From NCBI RefSeq assembly GCF_018919175.1, contig NZ_JAHLQL010000005.1:213713-277712 (forward strand): DNA of 64,000 nucleotides, given 5' to 3'. The translations under genes and the position numbers were made by a program. Source of the stretch: Clostridium simiarum. GTDB taxonomy: Bacteria; Bacillota; Clostridia; Clostridiales; Clostridiaceae. Below are positions 33,634 to 42,410 of this stretch, one piece after another. The stretch's first letter is position 1; each line of letters starts with the position of its first letter. The notes beneath the pieces were generated by a model that saw only the letters and a list, made by a program, of their open reading frames with translations, did no database searches and was not told the DNA's origin.

Positions 33634-34530
33634 CTATCTTAAAAACTGTTTTATTTCTTTAACCAACCTGTCCATGCAATCTATTAATGGCGAATGTCCT
33701 GAATCCTCTAAAATAACTAGTTTAGCATTTTTTCCTATTCCTCTTACTATTCCCTCTCCCATTTCTCTTGGAACTACATAATCTCTATCTCCTTGAAACA
33801 CTAGAGTTGGTATATCTATTTTATCTACAAGACCATTTCCTTTAACTACTCCATTATGCTCATTAGATATATTGAAGTTGACAAGGGCATAATCTACATC
33901 TACAAGGTTTCTTTGTGTCATCATATCTTCAAGATACTCTTCATAAAGATTATCTTCAGGTTTATTTTTTGTATAAATAGCCATATTCCATAAAGTTCTC
34001 ATAAACTCTTTATTTTTAGTAGCATAGGCTTGTAGCGCTGGTACCACTTGGATTGGATCCTTTTCTATATCTTCCTTTGAACTTATTAATTCTGTAAGTA
34101 TAGGCTGTCCATTCTCATCTTTTCTAAACATAGGGTACCCCTTTATTCCTACAGATTCTAATAGTATTAGATTACTTACATAACCAGGGTAATCCGCTAT
34201 AAATTGCATAGCTACTCCCCCACCTGTAGACCAACCCATCATAAGAAAGTCTTTCAAGCCCATAGCATCAACAAATAATTTAATATCATCAGAAAAATCT
34301 TTAAGTGAGTCTATCCTTTTATTATAAGTTGATTGTCCAAATCCTCTAAGATCTACTGCATATATTTTATACTGGTCTAAAAACTCTTTCATTAATATTT
34401 CCATATGCTTTGATGAAGTCATATTTCCATGAACTAAAATCATGATTTTATTGCCTTTACCAGCTTCTCTATAGCTCATAGTTTCTTCATTAGGTAATTT
34501 TATTGATTTTAATGTAATACTTTGATCCAT
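33634..34530 (-). CDS. Alpha/beta hydrolase with its own sigma-54 promoter
   Basis: Protein of 298 residues with the alpha/beta-hydrolase core: VHGNMTSSKH oxyanion region, DLRGFGQST, nucleophile elbow GWSTGG, an Asp in GDRDYVVP and the His in EDSGHSPL. It lacks a signal peptide. It starts 66 bp after a -24/-12 promoter and is probably co-regulated with the Liv-type importer and the KAS III-like operon. It is a second hydrolase for the same or a related compound. The substrate is unknown. Confidence 0.82.
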   Translation of the reverse strand: MDQSITLKSIKLPNEETMSYREAGKGNKIMILVHGNMTSSKHMEILMKEFLDQYKIYAVDLRGFGQSTYNKRIDSLKDFSDDIKLFVDAMGLKDFLMMGWSTGGGVAMQFIADYPGYVSNLILLESVGIKGYPMFRKDENGQPILTELISSKEDIEKDPIQVVPALQAYATKNKEFMRTLWNMAIYTKNKPEDNLYEEYLEDMMTQRNLVDVDYALVNFNISNEHNGVVKGNGLVDKIDIPTLVFQGDRDYVVPREMGEGIVRGIGKNAKLVILEDSGHSPLIDCMDRLVKEIKQFLR

Positions 34531-34595
34531 AATTTACCCTCCCATAAATAAAAAATTCTAAATTTTCTAATGTTTTTTATTACTTAATATTATAT

Positions 34596-34611
34596 AGCAA
34601 CAAACATACCA
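34596..34611 (-). promoter_or_regulatory. Sigma-54 (-24/-12) promoter of the 33.6-34.5 kb hydrolase
   Basis: Minus strand TGGTATGTTTGTTGCT. GG and GC are 12 bp apart; T replaces C at the fourth base of the consensus. The ATG is 66 bp downstream. Confidence 0.7.
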
Positions 34612-34680
34612 AATGAAGCTTGGTTTCTATAGTAAACTTTTCTTAAGCAGAGGTGTAACCTTTGGTATTCTAAGCATAAT

Positions 34681-34708
34681 AAAAAAGACGAACTTAATCG
34701 TCTTTTTT
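34681..34708 (-). terminator. Terminator of the HtrA gene
   Basis: AAAAAAGACGA pairs with TCGTCTTTTTT over a 6-nt loop, directly after the htrA stop. It is symmetrical enough to work on both strands. Confidence 0.85.
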
Positions 34709-34709
34709 A

Positions 34710-36002
34710 TTACTTTTGTTCTTCTAGTGTAAGATCTAAAGTTTTATTCTTTCCCTCTCTATAAACTTCTACTTTAACCTTATCTCCTGCACTCTTTTGT
34801 GATTTAAATTTATTAAGTTCAGCCATTGTTGTAACCTTATTACCATCGAAGCCTATAATTACATCTCCAGTTTTTATGCCCGCTTTTTCTGCTGAACTAA
34901 ACTCTTCAACTTGTATTACATATACTCCTGCAGGTAATTTATTCTCTTTTGCTAACTTTTCTGATAAGTCTCTACCACCAATACCTATTTTTAATATTGG
35001 CTTAGATAAATCTCCTAATTTATTTTTAGCTTGATTTATAGGAATTGAGAAACCTATACCCTCTACTCCACCTTCTGCAGATTGGGAATTTATCTTGGCG
35101 GTATTTATTCCTATTACTTGACCTCTGGAATTTAATAAAGGTCCTCCACTGTTACCAGGATTTATAGCTGCATCAGTTTGAATAAGTGTTAAGTCTTTAC
35201 CACCTATATTTATTGCTCTATTTATAGCACTTACTATACCAGAAGTTACTGTTCCTAAAAACTCTTTTCCTAATGGATTACCTATAGCAACTACAGATTC
35301 TCCTGCTTGAACAGAATCTGAATCTCCTAATTCAGCTATACCAGGCATTGTAATATTTTCTGTTATTTTAACTACTGCTATATCATTTTCCGCATCATAA
35401 TTTATAACCTTTGCTTGGGCTTCCTTACCATCATTTAATATGACTTTTACATCCTGAGCACCTTTTATAACATGATAATTTGTAAGTACATATCCCTCTT
35501 CATTTATTATAAAACCTGATCCTATCCCTTCTGCTACCTGATTTCCAAAAACGCCATAGTCTTTAACGCTCTTTGTAGTAACCCCTACTACTGCGGGTCC
35601 AACTTTGTTTATAATTTCTGTAGCTGAAAGTGCATCTTTTTCTGAAGCTAAAGTGGTTGGTCCATAATTTATATTTTTCTCTTGTATAATCCTTCTATAT
35701 AAGGCTGTATTTTTAAAATTATCACTTTGTGGAGCAATATATAGAACACCTGCTGCTCCTAAAAGTCCACCTATTATTGCAAATACTAAAGATAGGGCTA
35801 TATATGGAAAAATGCTCCTATCCTTTTTTTTCTTAATCTTTTTAGGATTATTATCTTGATATTCCATACCTTTATTTTCACCTCCTATATTCTTATCCTT
35901 CTTTGAAGTATCCTCTTTTGGAACCATTATAAAATTTGGTTCGTAACTTCTTGAATTATTATCTTCTTTATTATTAAAATTATTTTCATACTTATTATCC
36001 AT
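34710..36002 (-). CDS. htrA: HtrA/DegP-like membrane-anchored serine protease
   Basis: Protein of 430 residues: a charged cytosolic tail of about 65 residues, one membrane helix (IALSLVFAIIGGLLGAAGVLY), a trypsin-like domain and one PDZ domain. The triad is visible as His in LTNYHVIKG, Asp in AENDIAVVKI and Ser in NPGNSGGPL. It degrades misfolded proteins at the outer face of the membrane. It is a single-gene transcript between two terminators, with AGGAGGGG before ATG 36002. Firmicute members are often stress-induced; no specific operator was seen. Confidence 0.92.
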   Translation of the reverse strand: MDNKYENNFNNKEDNNSRSYEPNFIMVPKEDTSKKDKNIGGENKGMEYQDNNPKKIKKKKDRSIFPYIALSLVFAIIGGLLGAAGVLYIAPQSDNFKNTALYRRIIQEKNINYGPTTLASEKDALSATEIINKVGPAVVGVTTKSVKDYGVFGNQVAEGIGSGFIINEEGYVLTNYHVIKGAQDVKVILNDGKEAQAKVINYDAENDIAVVKITENITMPGIAELGDSDSVQAGESVVAIGNPLGKEFLGTVTSGIVSAINRAINIGGKDLTLIQTDAAINPGNSGGPLLNSRGQVIGINTAKINSQSAEGGVEGIGFSIPINQAKNKLGDLSKPILKIGIGGRDLSEKLAKENKLPAGVYVIQVEEFSSAEKAGIKTGDVIIGFDGNKVTTMAELNKFKSQKSAGDKVKVEVYREGKNKTLDLTLEEQK

Positions 36003-36190
36003 ATAAAATCCCCTCCTCTGTTTCCTATTTGTTTTACCTTTATATATATATTAAGCCACAAATGTTACAATTATATGTCAAAGTAAAAAAATAAGAATGG
36101 ATTACTTAATATAAAGTTCTTCTTAAATTCAGCTGAGTTTCCTTGTAAAACAGGATTAATAAGGGTGTAAATGGAATAAAATTCATAATA

Positions 36191-36224
36191 AAAAAGGCTT
36201 TCAAAGTCATCCCTTAAAAGCCTT
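36191..36224 (-). terminator. Terminator of the tsaD-hydrolase unit
   Basis: Minus strand AAGGCTTT and AAAGCCTT arms around a 15-nt loop, followed by T6, beginning 10 bp after the hydrolase stop. The 36225-36003 remainder up to the HtrA promoter shows nothing more. Confidence 0.65.
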
Positions 36225-36234
36225 ACTTATGTTT

Positions 36235-37245
36235 TTACTTAAGTTTTCCTGTTTGTTCTAATATATTTCTTAAATGAAATACCACTTCATCTTCTCCTTG
36301 CAGTGGTATATTGCTTACACTAGAAATAACCTTTATCTCTGATTTAGATGATAGTTCAGCTAATTTCTTGGCCTCTTCTAAATACTGTTCTCCTTTATTT
36401 TCACTTAATAAAAGCACCAAAGGTTTTTCTCCAAGCAATGCTTTTTCTTGAGACTTTAGATTATAGTTTTTTAAAATATTTAGTTCTTCCTTATAGGCCT
36501 TAAGATACTTTTTACTTACAGTAGAAGAATTAAATACCTCCGCATTTTCTGGTGTAAGTAGTGAAGTTATGTCATTTTTTATGTTTACTAATTTCAAGTT
36601 ATTTAACATTCTTACAAAACCTACATTAGCAAAAAACTTTTGTGAGGATTTAATCCTTATTTCTTTAGATAAGGTCTTTTGGTTTTCTTTAACCATTAAG
36701 TCCTTCTCTAAGATAGGATCTATAAGCATAACTCCTATTACCTGTTCTGGATAAGCCTTAGCAAAATTTGTTGCTAGAAGAGAACCATAAGAGTTTCCTA
36801 CAAAGATATAAGGACCATTAATTGCTCCTCTATATAAAATATCCGAAAGATTTTTAACCTCATCTTCCATGGTTCTTTCTTTGTTAGATGCTTCACTTAA
36901 TCCATAACCAGCTCTGTCATAATAAAAAACCCTAAATTCCTTTGGTATACTTTTTACAAACTTACTCCACTCTAAATGATCTGCACCTATATCAGAATCT
37001 AATATTATGGTAGCCTTTCCATGGCCTACTACATCATAGAATATCTTACTTTCATCAATGGATACATACTTTCCTTTTTCTTTAGAGTTGAGAGCAATTT
37101 TATGGCTAGTTATATTTTCATATAACATACCAGAAAATAACACCACAAATAAAACCACAAATATTATTTCAAATATTTTTAGCTTATTTACCTCTCTTTT
37201 AACTTTATATTTATGCAAACTATTAGAATAAGGTAAAAACTTCAT
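36235..37245 (-). CDS. Membrane-anchored alpha/beta hydrolase
   Basis: Protein of 336 residues with an N-terminal helix (FEIIFVVLFVVLFSGMLY) and an extracellular alpha/beta-hydrolase domain: ILDSDIGADH, YDRAGYGLSE, nucleophile elbow GNSYGS near residue 151 and a C-terminal DEVVFH that may supply the His. It resembles prolyl aminopeptidase/haloalkane-dehalogenase type hydrolases. It begins 2 bp after tsaD and is co-transcribed with it, without an obvious functional link. The substrate is unknown. Confidence 0.8.
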   Translation of the reverse strand: MKFLPYSNSLHKYKVKREVNKLKIFEIIFVVLFVVLFSGMLYENITSHKIALNSKEKGKYVSIDESKIFYDVVGHGKATIILDSDIGADHLEWSKFVKSIPKEFRVFYYDRAGYGLSEASNKERTMEDEVKNLSDILYRGAINGPYIFVGNSYGSLLATNFAKAYPEQVIGVMLIDPILEKDLMVKENQKTLSKEIRIKSSQKFFANVGFVRMLNNLKLVNIKNDITSLLTPENAEVFNSSTVSKKYLKAYKEELNILKNYNLKSQEKALLGEKPLVLLLSENKGEQYLEEAKKLAELSSKSEIKVISSVSNIPLQGEDEVVFHLRNILEQTGKLK

Positions 37246-37247
37246 AA

Positions 37248-38270
37248 TTATCTTTCTCCTAATTTAAGATTTGGTTTTGCATTTAAATCTATAGAAGCTA
37301 CTCTTCCTTTCATAAACTCAAAGTATGCCGCGCTACCTATCATAGCTGCATTATCTGTACATAATATAGGTGCTGGAAATAAGACTTCTATACCATTTTC
37401 TTTTCCTTCTTTTATAAGGTTATTTCTTAGTGCGGAGTTTGCAGCTACTCCTCCAGCTATAGCTACCTTATCTACTTCTTTTATTTTGCAGGTTTTAATT
37501 ACATTATTCGTAAGTACATCTACTACAGCCTTTTGGAAAGAAGCTGCTATATCTGCTTTATTTATATCTTTTCCTGTCATCTCCATCTTATTTAAATAAT
37601 TTAAAACCGCTGATTTTAAACCACTAAAAGAAAAATCTAAAGTATCATCATGAAAATTAGCTCTTGGAAACTTTATTGCATTCTCATTTCCTTCTTTAGC
37701 TAATTTATCTATCTTAGGTCCTCCAGGGTATCCTAGTCCCAATGCTCTTGCTATCTTATCATAAGCCTCACCAGCTGCATCATCTCTAGTTTGCCCTATA
37801 ACCTCAAACTCTCCAAAATCTTTAACATACACTATAAAGGTATGACCTCCAGATACTACAAGGCACACGAAAGGAGGTTTTAAATCTTTATGTTCAATAA
37901 AGTTAGCACTTATGTGTCCTTCAATATGATTTACTCCTATTAAAGGTTTTTTCATTCCATAAGCTAATCCTTTTGCATACTGCATACCTACCAACAAAGC
38001 TCCAACTAGCCCTGGTCCATAAGTTACCCCTATAGCATCTATATCCTTTAAAGTAAGCTTTGCCTCCTCTAAAGCCTCTTCCACTACGGCATTTATAACT
38101 TCTATATGTTTTCTTGAAGCTACCTCTGGCACTACACCACCAAATTTTTTATGTATATCTATCTGTGAAGAAATTATATTTGAAAGAACTTCTCTACCAT
38201 TTACTACTACTGCTGCTGAAGTTTCATCACAACTACTTTCTATCGCTAAAATTTTTACATTATTATCCAT
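37248..38270 (-). CDS. tsaD: tRNA N6-threonylcarbamoyladenosine transferase TsaD
   Basis: Protein of 340 residues of the Kae1/TsaD family. It has [15 protein letters not shown] at the N-terminus, metal-binding HIEGH (about residue 111-115) and the ASKIR-type ATP fold with SGGHT, GEAYDK and GGVAANSAL. It adds threonylcarbamoyl to A37 of ANN-decoding tRNAs with TsaB/TsaE/TsaC, which are not in this window. ATG 38270 follows AGGAAGG. It is essential in most bacteria. Confidence 0.95.
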   Translation of the reverse strand: MDNNVKILAIESSCDETSAAVVVNGREVLSNIISSQIDIHKKFGGVVPEVASRKHIEVINAVVEEALEEAKLTLKDIDAIGVTYGPGLVGALLVGMQYAKGLAYGMKKPLIGVNHIEGHISANFIEHKDLKPPFVCLVVSGGHTFIVYVKDFGEFEVIGQTRDDAAGEAYDKIARALGLGYPGGPKIDKLAKEGNENAIKFPRANFHDDTLDFSFSGLKSAVLNYLNKMEMTGKDINKADIAASFQKAVVDVLTNNVIKTCKIKEVDKVAIAGGVAANSALRNNLIKEGKENGIEVLFPAPILCTDNAAMIGSAAYFEFMKGRVASIDLNAKPNLKLGER

Positions 38271-38521
38271 ATTATACCTTCCTTAATATCTATAAATAGA
38301 CTGCGTTCATCATTATATTATACTTAATACCACTTATATAATCAATAAGTTTGGTTATACACTGGAAAAATCATAATTTATTAAGAAATAAGTTCACCTT
38401 GAGAACATAAGTTTTCAATGATAAAATAAATATGATGGACTACTAAAATAATATAAAGCATTGAATATTTGAACAATATAACTAATAACTAGTTGTCAAT
38501 GCTAATAAAGGAGCAATAATT

Positions 38522-39148
38522 ATGTCATGTCATTATGCTAAAGTCATAGTAAAAGGCTCTCCTATTTCAAAATCTAATTTTAAGTTATTTAATACTCAAG
38601 GAAGAGCTATATTACCTTATAATTCAGGAAAATATCACGATAGATATGCTTTATATGAGGAAGAAATTGCATATGCTGCTATGAATCAAAACCCAAATAT
38701 AACTATTACAGAATCCTTAATAGCAGTATTAAAGGTTTATTATAAGAGCTCTAAACGTCATCCTGACACTAATAATATAACTAAGAGTATATTTGACGGT
38801 ATAGAAAAAAGTGGTTTAATAATAAATGATGCTCAAGTAAGAAAATTATATATAGAGGAATTCTATGATCCAGAAAACCCCCGATTTGAACTAGAGCTTT
38901 TTTCAGAAAGTCACTATGATATAGGTTATAAAATATGTAAAAGGAAAGACCCATTAAGTCCCATAGAGTATTCCCCTCCTTCTAATAAAAAATCCACCCA
39001 TTCATTATCTTTAAATTCAAAAGCTTCCAAAGTAAAGTCTGGCAAACTATGTGATATTTGTGGAAAAGCTTTAGGAGAAAATGAAGGTGTCTCTGCCAAT
39101 AAAGGAAATACATTTATATGTACAACCTGTTTTAAAAAGCTATTTTAA
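38522..39148 (+). CDS. RusA-like endonuclease-fold protein with C-terminal zinc ribbon
   Basis: Protein of 208 residues. Residues about 5-130 match the RusA Holliday-junction resolvase family: HPDTNNITKSIFDGI followed by INDAQVRKL, equivalent to the catalytic D-x-D-N-x-x-K and DDAQV segments. The second Asp is Asn here (DTNN), so the metal site is altered. A Ser/Lys-rich linker leads to a treble-clef-like CDICGKALG ... CTTCFKKLF motif with four Cys. RusA normally sits in prophages, but no phage gene is nearby. It starts behind AAAGGAG. Its 3' end overlaps the convergent gene by 4 bp. Activity is uncertain. Confidence 0.75.
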   Translation: MSCHYAKVIVKGSPISKSNFKLFNTQGRAILPYNSGKYHDRYALYEEEIAYAAMNQNPNITITESLIAVLKVYYKSSKRHPDTNNITKSIFDGIEKSGLIINDAQVRKLYIEEFYDPENPRFELELFSESHYDIGYKICKRKDPLSPIEYSPPSNKKSTHSLSLNSKASKVKSGKLCDICGKALGENEGVSANKGNTFICTTCFKKLF

Positions 39149-39984
39149 AGCCTTAATAAACTCTGCTTTAAAGCTTTTATATGTGAAGGAGTTGTACCAC
39201 AACATCCACCTAGGTATCTTGCTCCTTCCTTATAAAGCTCAACCATATTATCGCTAAATTCCTCTATAGAAACCTCATATCTTAAATTACCACTGTCATC
39301 TTTAGGCTTGCCTAAATTTGGTTTAGCTATTATAGGTAGTTTAGAATACCTTTTAAATTCCTTTACCAAACTCATTGCATTTTCACCTATATTTACACAG
39401 TTAAATCCTAAAGCTTTTATATTATAACCCTTTGTTATATCTATTATTTCCTCTACAGATTCTCCTGAATATAACCTATTATCCTCATTAAAAGTAAAAC
39501 TTAATAAAACATCTTTATTTATATCTTCAAAAGCTTTTAATGCACATAAGACCTCTGAACTTTGATACATTGTTTCTATGAATATCATATCCACATCAAC
39601 TTCTTTAACTATTTTAGCTATTTCTCTATAAACTTCATATATATAATCCTCACTTACCTCTTTCATATTTATTCCTAAAGGTCCTACATCATAAGCCACT
39701 AATCCATCAATGGAAGTGAACTTTGCAAGATAAACAGATTTTTCTATTATGCCTTTCATGCTATGATAGTCTTCCTTTAAAGCTATTCTATTTAGAGAGA
39801 AGCTATTAGTAAGTATCACATTGCTACCTGCTTTTCTATAGTCTTCGTGTATTTCTCTAATTAAAGATCCTTTATTAAGATTCAACTTAGGAATAAGGCT
39901 ATAGTCTTTAATTCCCTTTTCCTTCAATAAAGTTCCCATAGCTCCATCTAACAATATATAGTCCTTCTTAATCTTATTATCCAT
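39145..39984 (-). CDS. Homocysteine S-methyltransferase family protein
   Basis: Protein of 279 residues with the methyltransferase barrel: LLDGAMGTLL at the N-terminus and the three zinc-binding Cys in GFNCVN and GGCCGTTP. It transfers a methyl group to homocysteine, as in MetH domain 1, BhmT or MmuM. It lacks cobalamin and folate domains. Many clostridia split the MetH function over such short proteins. No SAM riboswitch or T-box is seen upstream. Donor unknown. Confidence 0.85.
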   Translation of the reverse strand: MDNKIKKDYILLDGAMGTLLKEKGIKDYSLIPKLNLNKGSLIREIHEDYRKAGSNVILTNSFSLNRIALKEDYHSMKGIIEKSVYLAKFTSIDGLVAYDVGPLGINMKEVSEDYIYEVYREIAKIVKEVDVDMIFIETMYQSSEVLCALKAFEDINKDVLLSFTFNEDNRLYSGESVEEIIDITKGYNIKALGFNCVNIGENAMSLVKEFKRYSKLPIIAKPNLGKPKDDSGNLRYEVSIEEFSDNMVELYKEGARYLGGCCGTTPSHIKALKQSLLRL

Positions 39985-40067
39985 AGCTTATTTCCTTTCT
40001 ATTTTAATAAGTGTATATTATAATTGTACTATATACATAGAATTAATTTATTAACAGGAGGTTAATT

Positions 40068-40664
40068 GTGAAAATTGTTTTTATTGGTGACAGCTTGACC
40101 TTTGGTTATGGTGTAGAAAAAAGATATAGATGGATTGAGTTATTTAAAGAAAATAGTAACCTTGAGGTTATGAATAAAGGAGTTAACGGAGATACCACCA
40201 CAGGTATTTTATCAAGATTTTATAGTGATGTAATTAGTCAAAAGCCTGATTTTGCTTTTATAATGGCTGGAAGCAATGACTTTCTATTAGGACGAGATTT
40301 ATTTAATGTAACTTCTAATATAGAGATTTTAATAAAGGATTGTAATGAAAATAATATAACTCCCATAATAGGAATTCAACCCTTTATCATAGGTTCTATG
40401 GCTAAGATTTCTTGGTCCTCTTATATAGATTATTCCTTTGTAAACTCCCTAATCTATACATACAGGGAAAATATAATAAAGCTTTGTAGTAAGAATAATA
40501 TAGATTATGTTGACTTTTATAAGAGCCTTGAAAATATAGTGAATAAAGAAAATGAAGAAGAGTATTTTATAGACGGTCTTCACCCCTCAGAAAAGGGTCA
40601 TAAAATTATGATAGAGAACTTTATAGAAAAATTCTCCTTGATTCTTATAAAAAATCAGTATTAA
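40068..40664 (+). CDS. SGNH/GDSL hydrolase
   Basis: Protein of 198 residues with all four SGNH blocks: GDSLTFGYG (Ser), NKGVNGDTT (Gly), MAGSNDF (Asn) and DGLHPSEKGH (Asp and His). This is an esterase/lipase or acyltransferase fold; there is no signal peptide, so it is likely cytosolic. The start is a GTG at 40068 behind AGGAGG. It is monocistronic with its own terminator. The substrate is unknown. Confidence 0.88.
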   Translation: MKIVFIGDSLTFGYGVEKRYRWIELFKENSNLEVMNKGVNGDTTTGILSRFYSDVISQKPDFAFIMAGSNDFLLGRDLFNVTSNIEILIKDCNENNITPIIGIQPFIIGSMAKISWSSYIDYSFVNSLIYTYRENIIKLCSKNNIDYVDFYKSLENIVNKENEEEYFIDGLHPSEKGHKIMIENFIEKFSLILIKNQY

Positions 40665-40670
40665 AATTTA

Positions 40671-40724
40671 GGGACTATATTTAGCTTAATTTATCCTATA
40701 AGTCTAAGTATAGTCCCTTTTATT
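40671..40724. terminator. Terminator between convergent genes
   Basis: GGGACTATATTTAG pairs with CTAAGTATAGTCCC (one wobble) over a 19-nt loop, followed by TTTTATTT on the plus strand. Confidence 0.75.
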
Positions 40725-40743
40725 TATAAATAGATTATTATTT

Positions 40744-41109
40744 TTACTTCATATCAATTTTACGTGTAGCTATTACATTAACCCCTGTACCTGCTATATT
40801 TTCTAGCACTACATCTCCTATATTTATAGGGGCTATAACCTTTAACCCCTTTAATGCCTTTATGCAATCCAGTATCTTTCCCTTTGGAACATCTTTTTCT
40901 GTCTTTACAGGCACCATATCTATATCTCCTTCCTCAACTTTAACTGAAGAAGTTATTATTCTTGTTGGATTTGTACATTCTTTTATACCGTACTCCTCAC
41001 CTTTCTTACATGTGTTACCTGTAACTCTAATGACTTCTTTTCCTTCTATTTCTACTTCAAGCATACATCCCATAGGACATCCTATACACACTAATTCTCT
41101 CTTTGTCAT
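40744..41109 (-). CDS. DUF1667 cysteine-rich redox protein of the glp-like trio
   Basis: Protein of 121 residues with CIGCPMGC at the N-terminus and TCKKGEEYGIKEC further on, the DUF1667 pattern, which looks like an iron-sulfur binding module. In Firmicutes and Thermotogae it is encoded after a GlpA-like dehydrogenase and a FAD/NAD oxidoreductase, as it is here (gap 5 bp). It probably forms the electron-transfer part of an anaerobic glycerol-3-phosphate dehydrogenase-like complex. Confidence 0.8.
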   Translation of the reverse strand: MTKRELVCIGCPMGCMLEVEIEGKEVIRVTGNTCKKGEEYGIKECTNPTRIITSSVKVEEGDIDMVPVKTEKDVPKGKILDCIKALKGLKVIAPINIGDVVLENIAGTGVNVIATRKIDMK

Positions 41110-41114
41110 GGCTC

Positions 41115-42374
41115 TTACTCCCTTTCTACTTTAATGGTGATCTTCTTACAATCTTTATGTTTAAGCAACATATCTTTGTTTAATCTCACGGTTTCCATTT
41201 CTCCTGGAGTAAGAATTCTCTTTTTAATATGCATTTCTTGAGTCCCATCAAAATACACAGCTATATAAGAATCTTTATAAACCTCTCCTACCCTAAATCT
41301 AACTTCTAATTGTTTTTTAATATTGTCAGGGTTTACAAATTTAGGCACTGTATACCTTACTCCCTCAGTAGCCATTATTTCTATTTTATCCCCATTGAAT
41401 CTGCTTCCATTAACATAATTAGCAGCATTTTTACCTGCATTATAGCTCTCTGTTGTAACATTATCCACTAAGTCGTGAACATGAAGCACATTTCCACAGG
41501 CAAATATTCCCTCTGTTTCTGTTTGCATACTTTCATCAACTTCAGGACCACCTGTAACACTAGATAGTTTTATTTCAGCTTTCCTTGATAATTCATTTTC
41601 TGGAAGTAATCCTACTGATAATAATAGAGTATCGCAGTCTATATATTCTTCACTTCCCTTAATAGGTCTTCTATTTTCATCAACTTTAGCTATGGTTACT
41701 CCTTCTACCCTGTCTCTTCCCTTTATATCTATGATAGTATGACTAAGTTTTAGAGGTATATCAAAGTCCTCAAGACATTGAACAATATTTCTCTTAAGCC
41801 CACTTGAATAAGGCATAAGTTCTACTACCGCTTTAACCTTAGCCCCTTCTAAAGTCATTCTCCTAGCCATTATAAGCCCAATATCTCCTGAACCAAGTAT
41901 AACTACTTCTTTTCCTGGAACATATCCTTCTATGTTTACAAACTTCTGTGCTGTACCAGCAGTATATATTCCAGCACATCTACTTCCTGGTATATTTATA
42001 GCTCCTCTTGGTCTTTCCCTACATCCCATGGCTAATATTATACTTTTTGCCTTTAGTTCCATTATGCCATCCTCAGGATTTACTGCTGTTATAACTTTAT
42101 CTTTGTTTAAATCAATTACCATAGAGTTTAACTTATAAGGTATTTTATATTCTTCTATCTTATCTATAAATCTTTGAGCATACTCAGGTCCTGTTAGTTC
42201 CTCTTTAAAAGTATGGAGCCCAAAACCATTATGTATGCATTGATTTAATATTCCACCTAAATGATCTTCTCTTTCAAGTATTAAAATGTTATCTATTCCT
42301 TCTTCCTTTGCAGATACAGCAGCTGCCATTCCTGCAGGCCCACCACCAATTACAACTACGTCAAATTCTTGCAT
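41115..42374 (-). CDS. FAD/NAD(P)-dependent oxidoreductase of the glp-like trio
   Basis: Flavoprotein of 419 residues. It has the FAD dinucleotide motif VVVIGGGPAGMAAA at the N-terminus, a second nucleotide motif VVILGSGDIGLIMARR in the middle and a C-terminal FAD motif EGIFACGNVLHVHDLVD. It probably passes electrons from the GlpA-like subunit to NAD or a carrier. ATG 42374 is chosen because GTGGAGG lies inside the longer GTG reading from 42389. Confidence 0.85.
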   Translation of the reverse strand: MQEFDVVVIGGGPAGMAAAVSAKEEGIDNILILEREDHLGGILNQCIHNGFGLHTFKEELTGPEYAQRFIDKIEEYKIPYKLNSMVIDLNKDKVITAVNPEDGIMELKAKSIILAMGCRERPRGAINIPGSRCAGIYTAGTAQKFVNIEGYVPGKEVVILGSGDIGLIMARRMTLEGAKVKAVVELMPYSSGLKRNIVQCLEDFDIPLKLSHTIIDIKGRDRVEGVTIAKVDENRRPIKGSEEYIDCDTLLLSVGLLPENELSRKAEIKLSSVTGGPEVDESMQTETEGIFACGNVLHVHDLVDNVTTESYNAGKNAANYVNGSRFNGDKIEIMATEGVRYTVPKFVNPDNIKKQLEVRFRVGEVYKDSYIAVYFDGTQEMHIKKRILTPGEMETVRLNKDMLLKHKDCKKITIKVERE

Positions 42375-42410
42375 TACTAAAACCTCCACTCTATATTCCT
42401 ATTAAAGCTC

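Noticed and set aside
36118..36160. Possible fragment of the dispersed repeat (AGCTGAGTTTCCTTG)
   Set aside because: Only one short block matches copy A; no stem-loop or second block is present, so chance is likely.
39985..40067. SAM riboswitch or T-box before the homocysteine methyltransferase gene
   Set aside because: The gap is 83 bp and shared with a divergent gene, too short, with none of the conserved motifs.
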